DNA of 64,000 bases from Peribacillus frigoritolerans (GTDB lineage: Bacteria; Bacillota; Bacilli; Bacillales; DSM-1321): NCBI RefSeq assembly GCF_040250305.1, contig NZ_CP158190.1, positions 1,954,001 to 2,018,000 of the forward strand, read 5' to 3'. This document shows, in pieces, positions 9,140 to 17,799 of this stretch. The translations under genes were made by a program, and so were the position numbers. Each line of letters begins with the position of its first letter. The first letter of the stretch is position 1. The notes beneath the pieces were generated by a model, which did no database searches, had not been told where the DNA came from, and saw only the letters and a program-made list of their open reading frames with translations.

Positions 9140-10159
9140 ATGTTGATGCTAAAGTTTGATGAAGAGTTATTTCTTAATCTTGTAGAAAAAGAGGGCCTTG
9201 CTTTTAGAGGCCAGATTGAAGAAATCGTAGATGGAATCACAAAAAGGGGCTACAGTAATATATTCCTGATCGGTGCTGGTGGCACCATAGCCATGATGTA
9301 TCCTTATGAATACATTTTAAAATCAAATTCTACCATCGATGTCCATGCAGAAATTGCTGCTGAGTTCATGGTGATGAATCATAAGCATTTCAGCAAAGAT
9401 TCAGTCTGTATTTTTACATCTGTATCCGGGACTACTCAAGAAACAGTTGCAGCGGCTGAATATTGTAAAGGAAAAGGCGCCACTACAATCGCTTTAGTTG
9501 CAGAGCCAAATACTCCGTTAACACAAATTGCGGATTACTGTATAACGACAGGTTCTGAAACGCACTCTTTTGATACTTTCTTTATGCTTTTGTACATGGT
9601 CGTCTTCCGTTTCATGCATAACAACAATGAATTCCCGCAATATGAACAATTCACGAAGGAGGTTTCTCTACTTCCGCGTGCAATTCTAGATGCCGTTAAA
9701 TCTTTTGACAAAAAAGCAGAGGAATTTGCCATTACACATAAAGATACGGATTACCACATGATGGTCGGTTCTGGTAACCTATGGGGAAACACTTATTCAT
9801 ATGCAATGTGCATTTTAGAGGAAATGCAATGGATCCAGGCGAAATCCATCCACGCTGCAGAGTTTTTCCATGGTACGCTTGAACTTGTTGTTGAAGATAC
9901 AAGTGTTATTTTACTAAAAGGAGAAGATGAAACTAGACCGCTGATGGACCGTGTAGAGAGATTTGTAGAAAATATCTCGAAAAATTTAACGGTTATTGAT
10001 ACCAAAAGCTTTGAAATGGAAGGTATCAGCGAAGAATTCAGAAAGCACTTTTCTGTTAGTATTAACTGGTCAGTATTAAGTCGAATCAGCGTTTACCTTG
10101 AGCGTGAAAGAAATCATCCATTAACACTTAGAAGATACTATCGCCAAATGGAATATTAA
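9140..10159 (+). CDS. frlB: SIS-domain protein, probable fructoselysine-6-phosphate deglycase (FrlB-like)
   Basis: The protein has 339 residues and two SIS sugar-phosphate isomerase folds. The first holds IFLIGAGGTIAMMYPYEYIL and TSVSGTTQETVAAAEYCKGK, the phosphosugar-binding turn; the second holds MMVGSGNLWGNTYSYAMCIL and KSIHAAEFFHGTLELV. These fit FrlB, which splits fructoselysine 6-phosphate into glucose 6-phosphate and lysine. GGGAGGA precedes the ATG; a second ATG two codons on is an alternative start. It has its own promoter copy, and the kinase that would make its substrate follows after a hairpin. Other SIS deglycases (for example glucoselysine-6-phosphate) cannot be ruled out. Confidence 0.85.
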   Translation: MLMLKFDEELFLNLVEKEGLAFRGQIEEIVDGITKRGYSNIFLIGAGGTIAMMYPYEYILKSNSTIDVHAEIAAEFMVMNHKHFSKDSVCIFTSVSGTTQETVAAAEYCKGKGATTIALVAEPNTPLTQIADYCITTGSETHSFDTFFMLLYMVVFRFMHNNNEFPQYEQFTKEVSLLPRAILDAVKSFDKKAEEFAITHKDTDYHMMVGSGNLWGNTYSYAMCILEEMQWIQAKSIHAAEFFHGTLELVVEDTSVILLKGEDETRPLMDRVERFVENISKNLTVIDTKSFEMEGISEEFRKHFSVSINWSVLSRISVYLERERNHPLTLRRYYRQMEY

Positions 10160-10167
10160 GATATGTG

Positions 10168-10188
10168 GAGCACTACTTAGTAGTGCTC
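10168..10188 (+). terminator. Intra-operon hairpin between frlB and frlD
   Basis: GAGCACTAC (10168-10176) pairs perfectly with GTAGTGCTC (10180-10188) around the loop TTA. Only a short, poor T stretch follows, so it may reduce read-through or protect the frlB 3' end rather than stop transcription fully. Confidence 0.55.
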
Positions 10189-10221
10189 ATTTCTTAAGTT
10201 TAAAGAAAGCGGGGGAAAAAG

Positions 10222-11004
10222 ATGAGAACGGTTTCAATCGGAGATAACTGTATGGATGTATATCAAAGGAAAGGGGAGGTCTATCCTGGCGGTAATTCTT
10301 TAAATGTGGCTGTCTATTTAAGAGGGTTAGGTGCTGAATCTGCTTATATTGGCTGGGTGGGCTCCGATCAATACAGTGAAAAAATGGTTAAAGCGATTCA
10401 GGAAAAAGGTGTTGATATTTCTCATCTTTCGCGGAAAGAAGGAAAAACAGCTGTTACTTTTGTTGAAATGGTAGGAAATGACCGCAGGTTTGGAGAATAC
10501 GACGAAGGTGTCATGGAACATTTCTGTTTAACGACGGAAGAACTCCATTACATTCAAACATATCAGCTTATACATTCAGGGATTTGGGGACATGCGGATA
10601 AGTACTATTCCTTTTTTAAAGAAAAAGGTATGCTCACGTCTTTTGATTTCTCAGATCAGCTAGATCATGATCTGGTGAAGACTTTACCTCAGTTTGTTGA
10701 TTATCCTTTTTTCTCTTATACGAAGGATGATGCTTTTATCCGCCAGTTTTTAAAGGATGTAAAAAGTCAAGGAGCTAAAATTGCGGTCGCCACTTTAGGT
10801 GAAAATGGTTCACTTGCCTATGATGGCATTCAATTTTATCAATGCGGTGTCGTTGAAGATAATGTGGTCGATACGATGGGGGCGGGGGATTCCTTCATTT
10901 CCGGTTTTATTTATGGAATATTGAAAGGCCAATCCATCGGCAATTGTTTAGAATTGGGCACTGAGTCTGCTGCGAAGACAATTAGATATTTCGGTGCGTG
11001 GTGA
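10222..11004 (+). CDS. frlD: Fructoselysine 6-kinase (PfkB family)
   Basis: This is a PfkB/ribokinase-family kinase of 260 residues that phosphorylates fructoselysine at C6 before deglycation. Visible motifs are the N-terminal SIGDNCMDVY, the substrate-side PGGNSLNVAVYLRGLGA, FGEYDEGVM, IWGHAD and TSFDFSDQ, and the C-terminal signature VVDTMGAGDSFISGF with the catalytic Asp. The end AAKTIRYFGAW is nearly the same as the end of the Escherichia coli FrlD protein as I remember it. A GGGGGAAAAAG ribosome site precedes the ATG. This is the strongest single evidence that the locus handles fructoselysine. Confidence 0.9.
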   Translation: MRTVSIGDNCMDVYQRKGEVYPGGNSLNVAVYLRGLGAESAYIGWVGSDQYSEKMVKAIQEKGVDISHLSRKEGKTAVTFVEMVGNDRRFGEYDEGVMEHFCLTTEELHYIQTYQLIHSGIWGHADKYYSFFKEKGMLTSFDFSDQLDHDLVKTLPQFVDYPFFSYTKDDAFIRQFLKDVKSQGAKIAVATLGENGSLAYDGIQFYQCGVVEDNVVDTMGAGDSFISGFIYGILKGQSIGNCLELGTESAAKTIRYFGAW

Positions 11005-11071
11005 CTGGGACTGGAAATAATGTATAATAGATAATAAATAATAAATTTTGACGGATAAGGATGAATTTAAT

Positions 11072-11800
11072 ATGAATTTAAATCCTTCAACCCCCCAGCC
11101 ATTATATATGCAAATAAGGCAAATGTTGAAGAATGATATTCAGAACGGTAAATACAAACCAGATGAACAGATCCCAACCGAAGCAGAGCTTTGTGAAACT
11201 TATAACGTTAGCCGCATTACCATACGAAAAGCAATAGAGGAATTGGTGAAGGAAGGAACACTGACACGTATTCCGCGCAGGGGTACCTTTGTTGCATCTA
11301 ATAAGTTTCATAATGAGTTGTTATCCATAAGTGGATTCTCAGAGTTTAGTCATCAGCTAGGGAAGATACCGAATTCCCGGATTTTAAGAAGTGAGGTCAT
11401 AACCGCCCCAAAAGATGTTGCAGGTCATCTCCTCATTGAAGAAGGAAGCCCCGTTCTCGAACTTGAGCGACTCATGTATGTAGATGAGCGTCCACTTTTC
11501 TACGATACCGCTCATTATTCGTTACTTCGTTTTCCGGATTTAGAAAAGAAGATTGCAAGGGATGAATCAACTTATAAGATCCTTTTGGAAGATTACCATA
11601 CAGAAATAGTCAGTAACGATAAAATTATAGACGTCATTGGTGCTACAAAAATCTATGCTAAATATTTAGAATGCGATATTGGCGCGAATTTATTTAGAAT
11701 AGTGAAGATTGCTTTCGATGCAAACGACCAACCTGTACATCTCTCAACGTTCATGTGTGAAACCAACAAGGTCAATCTGACTGTTCATCGGGCAAAATAG
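11072..11800 (+). CDS. frlR: GntR/HutC-family regulator of the frl locus (FrlR-like)
   Basis: The protein has 242 residues: an N-terminal winged helix (PTEAELCETYNVSRITIRKA and RIPRRGTFV) and a C-terminal UTRA ligand-binding domain with LERLMYVDERPLFYDTAHYS. It probably represses the frl promoters until an Amadori sugar-phosphate binds. I prefer the ATG at 11072 (MNLNPSTPQPLY), which has AAGGATG upstream; the frame is open to a TTG at 11048 that has no ribosome site. It closes the operon and is followed by a strong terminator. The repeated 24-bp blocks at 7217 and 9096 are its likely targets. Confidence 0.87.
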   Translation: MNLNPSTPQPLYMQIRQMLKNDIQNGKYKPDEQIPTEAELCETYNVSRITIRKAIEELVKEGTLTRIPRRGTFVASNKFHNELLSISGFSEFSHQLGKIPNSRILRSEVITAPKDVAGHLLIEEGSPVLELERLMYVDERPLFYDTAHYSLLRFPDLEKKIARDESTYKILLEDYHTEIVSNDKIIDVIGATKIYAKYLECDIGANLFRIVKIAFDANDQPVHLSTFMCETNKVNLTVHRAK

Positions 11801-11830
11801 GTCATGCCAATAATTTGGCATGACCTATTT
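11795..11830. terminator. Terminator at the end of the frl operon
   Basis: A perfect 16-bp stem around the loop TAAT, AAATAGGTCATGCCAA (11795-11810) with its complement at 11815-11830. It overlaps the frlR stop and lies between convergent genes, so it can serve both strands. Confidence 0.8.
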
Positions 11831-11836
11831 AAATAT

Positions 11837-12007
11837 CTAGTTTTGATTTTCCTCCTCCAAACTTTCTTCATTGATCATGGCATTTAAAATATCCTTACAA
11901 TTAAAACATAAGATATTCTTGTTATCTAACAAAATACCGTTCAGAAAACCTGCCGTACAATACACATCACGTGCACAGCGAACACAAAAGCCAACTAGTT
12001 CATCCAT
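11837..12007 (-). CDS. Small cysteine-rich (zinc-ribbon-like) protein
   Basis: This short frame encodes 56 residues, starting MDELVGFCVRCARDVYCTAG and ending SLEEENQN. It contains two Cys pairs, CVRC and CFNC, spaced like a small zinc-binding knuckle, plus a third Cys (YCTAG) between them. An AGGGGGA ribosome site lies 8 bases before the ATG, which supports a real gene. Small proteins of this kind are common in Bacillus and have no known function. It lies between the frl terminator and the DinB gene, both on its sides without overlap. Confidence 0.6.
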   Translation of the reverse strand: MDELVGFCVRCARDVYCTAGFLNGILLDNKNILCFNCKDILNAMINEESLEEENQN

Positions 12008-12050
12008 TGATACATCCCCCTACTCAGGAAATGGTATATAGTTTGATGTT

Positions 12051-12557
12051 CTATTTTGCATAAAGATAAAGGCCAAAATCTTGCATAACGGAAGTGTGCC
12101 CCATTTGCCGTAACATGGTAGCTATATTGCCACGATGATATGATCCGTGAGTGACAACGTGTAATACCGATTCGGAAATGGTAGTTTCAAGCAAGCCGGC
12201 ATAGGGGTTATCCACGACAATTACCTTTTCCATATCCTCTGTACTCAGAAGTGCTTTGTTTCTTTCGTATAGGTCTAAAAATATTTTTTTCATTTCCCCA
12301 ATACTTTTCTTTTCCACGCCTTCTTTTAATTGATTAGAAGATGCCATTGCTTCATCCATACTTATACCTGAGATAATATCAAACCACGCGTAATCTGTGA
12401 GATAAATATGAGACAACACTTTTGATACCGACGAAAAACCAGTCTGAATTTCCTTATGGTAAATGTGTTCTGGAAGTTCATTTAACCGATCGATGATGAC
12501 TCCATTTGCCCACGCGTGATAGTTATACATTTCTAATACTGGCTCAGGGTGATTCAT
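12051..12557 (-). CDS. DinB-family protein
   Basis: The protein has 168 residues and the DinB four-helix bundle pattern: MYNYHAWANGVIIDRLNELP at the start, then VLSHIYLTDYAWFDII with a metal-ligand His, and HVVTHGSYHRGNIATMLRQMG with the two His of the HxxxH pair. DinB proteins form a metal-binding superfamily that includes mycothiol- or bacillithiol-dependent transferases; many Bacillus members are uncharacterised. The length is normal. A GGAGG ribosome site (AGGTTTTTTAA upstream region) precedes the ATG. It is apparently a single-gene unit. Confidence 0.85.
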   Translation of the reverse strand: MNHPEPVLEMYNYHAWANGVIIDRLNELPEHIYHKEIQTGFSSVSKVLSHIYLTDYAWFDIISGISMDEAMASSNQLKEGVEKKSIGEMKKIFLDLYERNKALLSTEDMEKVIVVDNPYAGLLETTISESVLHVVTHGSYHRGNIATMLRQMGHTSVMQDFGLYLYAK

Positions 12558-12878
12558 TTAAAAAACCTCCATATACACTAGTTTTTTCGTATTGAACAAT
12601 TTATGCAGGAAGAACAAAAAAATTCAGGTGTTTTCAAAAAAGTATTTGTTATAAATATGTAGTTCTCTTATATATAAAACAATTCCTCCTAATGATTCTA
12701 TCGGTATGTGTGCTCATCGCGAAGGTACCATGTTTAAAAAAAGAGGTATTGAGATCATACAAACTGCTTAACATTCTGAGTATAAAAAATGAATTGTTAG
12801 TTGAGCACCACTTAATGGCATTTTTTCTTGCAGGAAAATAGCTCCTTATATCGAACTGATAGTAAAGGAGATGGTAAT
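12558..12878. other. Gap between DinB and the next gene
   Basis: No supported gene. A short frame around 12690-12770 on the plus strand reads IGMCAHREGTMFKKRGIEII before a stop and may be a gene remnant, but it has no start or ribosome site. The promoter of the DinB gene must lie at the left end. Confidence 0.4.
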
Positions 12879-13085
12879 ATGAATCTAAGGATCAAATATA
12901 GGCTTTATATCCATGTAGACGGAAAACTTATTCCAGAACAGTATGACCGATACGAGATACTAAACGTCAGAGAAGGTATAGATCCAAATGATACTAAGGA
13001 TTACGAAGAGCTTATTAAAAAATTGAGTAAGTCGATTAATCGGCCTGTAAATGAATTTGAAATAAAAAACTATGAAACAATGTAA
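12879..13085 (+). CDS. Small hypothetical protein
   Basis: A 68-residue protein starts MNLRIKYRLYIHVDGKLIPE and ends with EFEIKNYETM. The frame runs back to 12828, but a clear AAAGGAGATG ribosome site lies 8 bases before the ATG at 12879, which I take as the start. It is soluble and mixed-charge, with no membrane segment and no Cys pairs. I do not recognise a family. It appears to be a single-gene unit. Confidence 0.55.
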   Translation: MNLRIKYRLYIHVDGKLIPEQYDRYEILNVREGIDPNDTKDYEELIKKLSKSINRPVNEFEIKNYETM

Positions 13086-13477
13086 TTGCATCCTTTTCGG
13101 GGATTGATCGAATGTTACGTATTCTAAAATTTTCTCCTTCAATAGAACGAAATTCATAAAATTTAAAAGTGAAAATAAATAAAGAAAACCTAAAATGAGC
13201 CTCCTCCTTATATTACCAGATGTAAATGTAAGGAGAGAGGAAATTTAAGATCTTGCTTCAGTAGGGGTAATGGTGATTGGAAAAAAGAAAATGGGTATAA
13301 TTAATCAAGCAAAATCTTTGTCTTCAAAAAGCTATTAAAATTTGAAATACCGTGGTTTCAGCCCAATTTATCTATCCTTTCTAGTAGGTTTCTGCGCACG
13401 GTCGGAAGGATAAAATAAGGATTTTGATTATTTTGAAATAGACCACGATAGAATATGTGATGAATACAACATCCAGG
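13086..13477. other. AT-rich gap without a recognisable gene
   Basis: I see no supported coding region or RNA in this stretch. Its right end abuts the truncated transposase, so part of it may be debris from the same insertion or deletion. Confidence 0.4.
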
Positions 13478-13684
13478 CTATAGGAATTTCAGTCCAACTA
13501 AAATAACTCGATCAATACTTGGGCGTCCTACCTCTGAATACATATCTTTCACCAATTCATAAATGAAAGAGAAGTCAATGGCAGCCTCGATTTTACGAAC
13601 CAAATGGTTCGATGGCACCAGTTGATCTAACGTAATCATTTCAAGTTGATCTCGCTGAATAGAATTATGTTTCGAAAGCATCCT
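13478..13684 (-). pseudogene. Truncated IS1182-family transposase
   Basis: The minus-strand frame from the ATG at 13684 reads MLSKHNSIQRDQLEMITLDQ and then LVPSNHLVRKIEAAIDFSFI, which is the N-terminus of IS1182-family transposases. It ends after EVGRPSIDRVILVGLKFL at about 68 residues, whereas full proteins have about 450-500, so the DDE catalytic domain is missing. An upstream extension to 13750 lacks a good start. The remnant probably marks an old IS insertion followed by deletion. A 19-bp inverted repeat lies 40 bases beyond its start. Confidence 0.85.
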
Positions 13685-13724
13685 CATCACCTCAAGTTTT
13701 AATAGTTCTATTTTAAAACAAAAA

Positions 13725-13768
13725 AGACTGTAGACAAACTCGATTTTCATCGAGTTTGTCTACAGTCT
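13725..13768. repeat. Perfect 19-bp inverted repeat at the IS remnant
   Basis: AGACTGTAGACAAACTCGA (13725-13743) is complementary to 13750-13768, with the 6-base loop TTTTCA. The GTAGACAAACT core recurs at 28811-28821 and, altered, at 54456-54466 and 54558-54568. It resembles an IS end or a small palindromic repeat, and it could also act as a terminator. Confidence 0.7.
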
Positions 13769-13970
13769 GAAACTCTCTTGTATCAAGAGAGTTTTTTTGC
13801 ATGAAAAGTTATTTAGCTAACAGGGAGTTTTGTTAACGACGAGCTAAAAAGAGGCGGAAAAGGGTGATATGTTTGAATAAAATTTTTTCACATTCTCTTT
13901 TATAGACTGATTTACAAAATCTTAACATTTGGTTTATGTGGAATTAATGTTTTCTGATTATGATTAAACC

Positions 13971-13990
13971 GTAACAAACAGTAATAAACA
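13971..13990 (+). promoter_or_regulatory. Direct repeat upstream of the binding-protein operon, candidate DeoR site
   Basis: GTAACAAACA (13971-13980) is followed immediately by GTAATAAACA (13981-13990), one base different, 34 bases before the first ATG of the ABC operon. Such tandem A-rich sites are often bound by DeoR/GlpR-type repressors, and one is encoded at the end of this operon. The link is an inference. Confidence 0.45.
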
Positions 13991-14023
13991 TTAAAGATTC
14001 CACACTAAATGGAGGCACTTTTT

Positions 14024-15136
14024 ATGAATCGCACATTCAAGAAGAAATGTTATAAGTCTATTCAAGCTTTGATTTTAGGGGTGAGTGTACTGGGATTAGC
14101 TGCTTGTGGAGCTACTAATGAGGAGGCTGCTCCAGTGGTTAAGGATCCAAATTCGTTAACCTTGAAAGAAATTGAAACAAAGGCAAAAGAAGAGGGGACT
14201 ATTAATAGTGTCGGTATGCCTGATTCATGGGCTAACTGGGGAGAAACTTGGAATGAAGTGATGAAAAATTATACATTGGAACACAATGATACAGATTTGT
14301 CCAGTGCCGAAGAGATTGCCAAAATGGAATCTGAAGGAGAGAGTGCAACAGCTGATATCGGCGATGTAGGGATTTCCTTTGGACCAATCGCGGAACAAAA
14401 AGAATTAACGATGCCATATAAAACTTCCTATTGGGACGAGGTACCTGACTGGGCAAAAGATGACAATGGAGATTGGGTTGTTGGCTACCAAGGAACGATT
14501 GCATTCTTTACTAATAAAGAATTAGTAGATAACCCGCCAAAATCTTGGGATGACATATTAAAAGGAGATTATAAAGTAACAGTTGGAGATGTTCAGCGTG
14601 GTACACAGAATCAAATGGCCGTACTTGCTGCCGCTATCGCTTACGGCGGTGATGAAACAAATCTCCAACCAGGAATTGACTTTTTTGCTAAGCTTGCCAA
14701 GCAAGGCCGCCTTAGCTTAACTGATGCCAAGCCGGCCAACATCGAAAAAGGGGAAGTGGAAGTTGCCCTTGTTTGGGATTTCAATGCTCTTGGTTACGCT
14801 GACCAAATTAACCGCGATCAATTTGACGTCACCATTCCAAGTGAAGGTTCAGTCGTAAGCGGCTACGCAACCATTATTAACAAATTTGCCAAGCATCCGC
14901 ATGCTGCGATGGCGACTAGAGAATATATCTTAAGCGATGAAGGACAAATTAATTTAGCTAAAGGCTTTGCCCGACCAATTCGCGATGTAGAACTTCCGAA
15001 AGAAGTAGCTGAAAAAATGGTTCCAGAAGAACAGTACAAAAATGCAAAACCAATTGAAGATTACAAAGCTTGGGAAGAAACGGCTAAAAATTTACCGCAG
15101 ATTTGGCAAGAAGAGGTGTTAGTCCATGTCAAATAA
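14024..15136 (+). CDS. ABC transporter substrate-binding lipoprotein
   Basis: This extracellular solute-binding protein has 370 residues. It carries a lipoprotein signal peptide whose lipobox is LAAC, with Cys28 as the modified residue. It resembles the Fe3+/spermidine-putrescine/phosphonate-type binding proteins: WVVGYQGTIAFFTNKELVDN and KSWDDILKGDYKVTVGDV are typical of that fold. The frame opens at 14009, but GGAGG there is the ribosome site and the ATG at 14024 is the start. It is the first gene of an operon containing a phosphatase-superfamily enzyme, two permeases and an ATPase. A phosphorylated organic substrate is likely; the exact ligand is not visible. Confidence 0.87.
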   Translation: MNRTFKKKCYKSIQALILGVSVLGLAACGATNEEAAPVVKDPNSLTLKEIETKAKEEGTINSVGMPDSWANWGETWNEVMKNYTLEHNDTDLSSAEEIAKMESEGESATADIGDVGISFGPIAEQKELTMPYKTSYWDEVPDWAKDDNGDWVVGYQGTIAFFTNKELVDNPPKSWDDILKGDYKVTVGDVQRGTQNQMAVLAAAIAYGGDETNLQPGIDFFAKLAKQGRLSLTDAKPANIEKGEVEVALVWDFNALGYADQINRDQFDVTIPSEGSVVSGYATIINKFAKHPHAAMATREYILSDEGQINLAKGFARPIRDVELPKEVAEKMVPEEQYKNAKPIEDYKAWEETAKNLPQIWQEEVLVHVK

Positions 15137-15959
15137 AGTAATAGCAATTGTTGTTGATGGTATGAGATACGATAAAGCATGCGAGACACTTGGATTTATT
15201 CAGCATTTAGTTGAAACGAACCAAGCGTCACTTTACAAAATTAAGTCGGAGCTTCCAAGTCTTTCCCGTCCAATATATGAAGTGTTGTTAACAGGAACGC
15301 CGGCTTCAATGAATGGGATTACGTCCAATCAAGCCATTCGTTTATCTACCGAGAAAAGTCTCTTTCATCTTACGAAAGAAAACGGGTTAAGAAACGGAGC
15401 AGTATCTTATTACTGGGTAAGCGAACTTTATAATCGTGCGCCATTCCATTTTATTGAAGACCGTGAGCAAGAAAATGAATCCAATCCAATTCAATACGGA
15501 AAATTTTATTGGGACGATGACTATCCAGACAGTCATGTGTTAATGGATGCAGAAGCTTTACGCAGAAAGTATGATCCTCACTTTTTATATATTCATCCGC
15601 TCGGTGTAGATGTAAAAGGGGAAATTTTCGGTTCGGAATCGAAAGAATATCGTGAACAAATCTTAAAAATGGGAAGCTTGTTGGCACAACTTTTACCAAT
15701 TTGGATCAAAGAAGGTTACCACATTTTAATTACATCGGATCATGGCATGAGTGAATATGGCAACCATGGCGGCATAACTGATGGTGAACGTGATGTACCG
15801 CTCTTTATCATTAGTCCAAAAGTTGAGCCTGGCGTTTATGGTGAAGTGGTTCCGCAATTAGCTTTTGCACCGCTCGTTTGTGAACTTTTAAATATTGAGC
15901 CGTCCGATAAAATGATTTCATATCAATTTCCAGGTCTGAAAGGAAAAGTTACCCTTTAA
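15126..15959 (+). CDS. Alkaline-phosphatase-superfamily hydrolase (nucleotide pyrophosphatase/phosphodiesterase type)
   Basis: This is a metal-dependent phosphohydrolase of 277 residues. The N-terminal metal-binding IAIVVDGMRYDKA is followed by LPSLSRPIY, where Ser47 occupies the usual nucleophile position (Thr in many NPP-like enzymes). Later ligands are in the HPLGVD segment and LITSDHGMSEYGNHGG. No signal peptide is seen, so it should act in the cytoplasm on an imported compound. Its ATG overlaps the end of the binding-protein gene by 11 bases, and a GAGGTG ribosome site lies inside that gene, which indicates translational coupling. It may be a phosphodiesterase, a phosphonate hydrolase or a phosphomonoesterase. 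Confidence 0.85.
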   Translation: MSNKVIAIVVDGMRYDKACETLGFIQHLVETNQASLYKIKSELPSLSRPIYEVLLTGTPASMNGITSNQAIRLSTEKSLFHLTKENGLRNGAVSYYWVSELYNRAPFHFIEDREQENESNPIQYGKFYWDDDYPDSHVLMDAEALRRKYDPHFLYIHPLGVDVKGEIFGSESKEYREQILKMGSLLAQLLPIWIKEGYHILITSDHGMSEYGNHGGITDGERDVPLFIISPKVEPGVYGEVVPQLAFAPLVCELLNIEPSDKMISYQFPGLKGKVTL

Positions 15960-16075
15960 AAAAGATACATCATCCAAAATAAAAATGAAGAATGAAGGTT
16001 GACTGGAATTGGTTTAACGAATGTACTGTTAGACCAATTCCCAAATTGTTAGAGAATATAGAGGAGCGAGAAGTC

Positions 16076-16930
16076 ATGCGAAAAATAAAAAAACAAAAAG
16101 TTTACTTATTAGCTCTTTTACTGCCATTTATTATGTTTGTGATTGGATTTGAGATAGGACCATTAGTGGCAATGATTAAAAATAGTTTTTATGCAGATGA
16201 TGGAATTCAAGTTACGATTGATCAATACTTAACCATATTCAAAAGTGAATTTTACTTACAAGCCATTAAAAATAGCCTGGTCATTTCCTTATTTTCTGCT
16301 GTAACTTCTGTGATTGTAGCAGTCATTGTAGCCTATTCGTTTACAAAGTTCTCACAAAAAATAAAAAATCGTTTACTGATGATTACCAATATGGCATCGA
16401 ACTTTGAGGGGATTCCCCTTTCATTTTCATTTATTATTTTACTTGGAAACAATGGGTTGTTTACGTTGCTTTTTTCTAAGATTGGTGGGGATGTGTTTGC
16501 GGATTTTAATTTATATTCATGGACAGGCCTCATTCTTGTTTATATATATTTTCAAATTCCGCTTGCTATTATGCTCATCTACCCGTCTTATCAAGGAATA
16601 AAGAAACAATGGAAAGAAGCCTCTTCATTATTAGGAGGATCAACATTATCATTTTGGCTTCACATTGGGATTCCAGTTCTTTTACCTAGTATTGTAGGTA
16701 CATTCAGTATTTTGTTTGCTAATTCGATGGGAGCTTACGCTACAGCCTATGCATTAGTAGGCAGCAACTATAACTTATTGTCATTGCAAATTGCCTCACT
16801 AGTTGCTAGTGACGTTGCATTAAAGCCGCAGCTAGGAAGTGCATTGGGAGTTCTTCTAGCAGCGACAATGATAGGGGCGATGTGGTTCAATGAACGAATG
16901 ATGCGCCGCATTAGGAGGGATTTACGATGA
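16076..16930 (+). CDS. ABC transporter permease (first subunit)
   Basis: This inner-membrane permease has 284 residues and about six helices and belongs to the PotB/AfuB-like group. The conserved cytoplasmic loop for the ATPase (EAA motif) is visible as EASSLLGGSTLSFWLHIGIP. The frame opens at 15992, but the ATG at 16076 (MRKIKKQKVY) has GAGGAGCG 9 bases upstream and begins directly with the first helix, so I prefer it. The stop overlaps the next permease start by 4 bases (ATGA). Confidence 0.87.
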   Translation: MRKIKKQKVYLLALLLPFIMFVIGFEIGPLVAMIKNSFYADDGIQVTIDQYLTIFKSEFYLQAIKNSLVISLFSAVTSVIVAVIVAYSFTKFSQKIKNRLLMITNMASNFEGIPLSFSFIILLGNNGLFTLLFSKIGGDVFADFNLYSWTGLILVYIYFQIPLAIMLIYPSYQGIKKQWKEASSLLGGSTLSFWLHIGIPVLLPSIVGTFSILFANSMGAYATAYALVGSNYNLLSLQIASLVASDVALKPQLGSALGVLLAATMIGAMWFNERMMRRIRRDLR

Positions 16931-17799
16931 AATCTTCATTGACTTTTCATAAAGTGATTGTTGGGTTACTAGTTATATATTTATTAATTCCGCTTGTAGG
17001 AACATTTTTATTCTCGATTGCCGGTAAATGGGATCATACCATTTTACCTGAGAGTTATACAATGAAATGGTACATTGAATTATTTCAAGATGAACGGTTT
17101 TTTGATGCCTTTCGACGAACGCTGTTTTTAATTGTCATGTCTGTAGGTCTTAGTGTTGTTATTATGCTTCCGACTATCTTTATCATCACGGTATATTTCA
17201 GTAAATGGGAAGGATTACTTCAAGCAGCAGCTATGCTTCCTTATGGAATTCCTCCCATTGTTGGAGCTGTTGGATTAATCAAGCTATATTCAGATGGACC
17301 GATTCAAATTGCCGGAACACCCTGGATTTTAATAGGTGCTTATTTCATAACGATTCTGCCATTTATGTATCAAGGTATTCGTAACAGTCTTCGTACACTT
17401 AATGCTGTGCAGCTTGTTGATGCAGCTGAATTACTCGGTGCTACAAAATTTCAGGCGTTTCGCACAGTGGTGTTTCCAAATATTATATCTGGTATTTTAG
17501 TGTCAACCTTATTATCAGTCGCTCTTTTATTTAGTGAGTTTGCTTTTGCCAATTTGCTTGTCGGGGGCCGATTTGAAACGCTTCAAATTTATCTTGCCGA
17601 CAAACTAAACAGCAGTGGTCACTTAACAAGTGCAATTGTTATTACTTATTATTCAATGATTTTACTTTTAACGGGGATTGTATTAAAACTTACGTTTAAA
17701 AACGAAAAAAATCCTGTCGGGTCAAATAAGAAGCGAATTCTTTCATTTTTTAAAAAACATAACTGTAATAAAAATACTGCTTTAGAAGGTGAAAAATAA
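16927..17799 (+). CDS. ABC transporter permease (second subunit)
   Basis: The protein has 290 residues and six predicted helices. The EAA loop reads DAAELLGATKFQAFRTVVFP, and a PYGIPPIVGAVGLIK segment lies earlier, so it should pair with the preceding permease to form the channel. The start overlaps the previous stop by 4 bases and the stop overlaps the ATPase start by 1 base. The C-terminus carries a basic tail (KNEKNPVGSNKKR) that extends beyond the last helix. Confidence 0.87.
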   Translation: MKSSLTFHKVIVGLLVIYLLIPLVGTFLFSIAGKWDHTILPESYTMKWYIELFQDERFFDAFRRTLFLIVMSVGLSVVIMLPTIFIITVYFSKWEGLLQAAAMLPYGIPPIVGAVGLIKLYSDGPIQIAGTPWILIGAYFITILPFMYQGIRNSLRTLNAVQLVDAAELLGATKFQAFRTVVFPNIISGILVSTLLSVALLFSEFAFANLLVGGRFETLQIYLADKLNSSGHLTSAIVITYYSMILLLTGIVLKLTFKNEKNPVGSNKKRILSFFKKHNCNKNTALEGEK

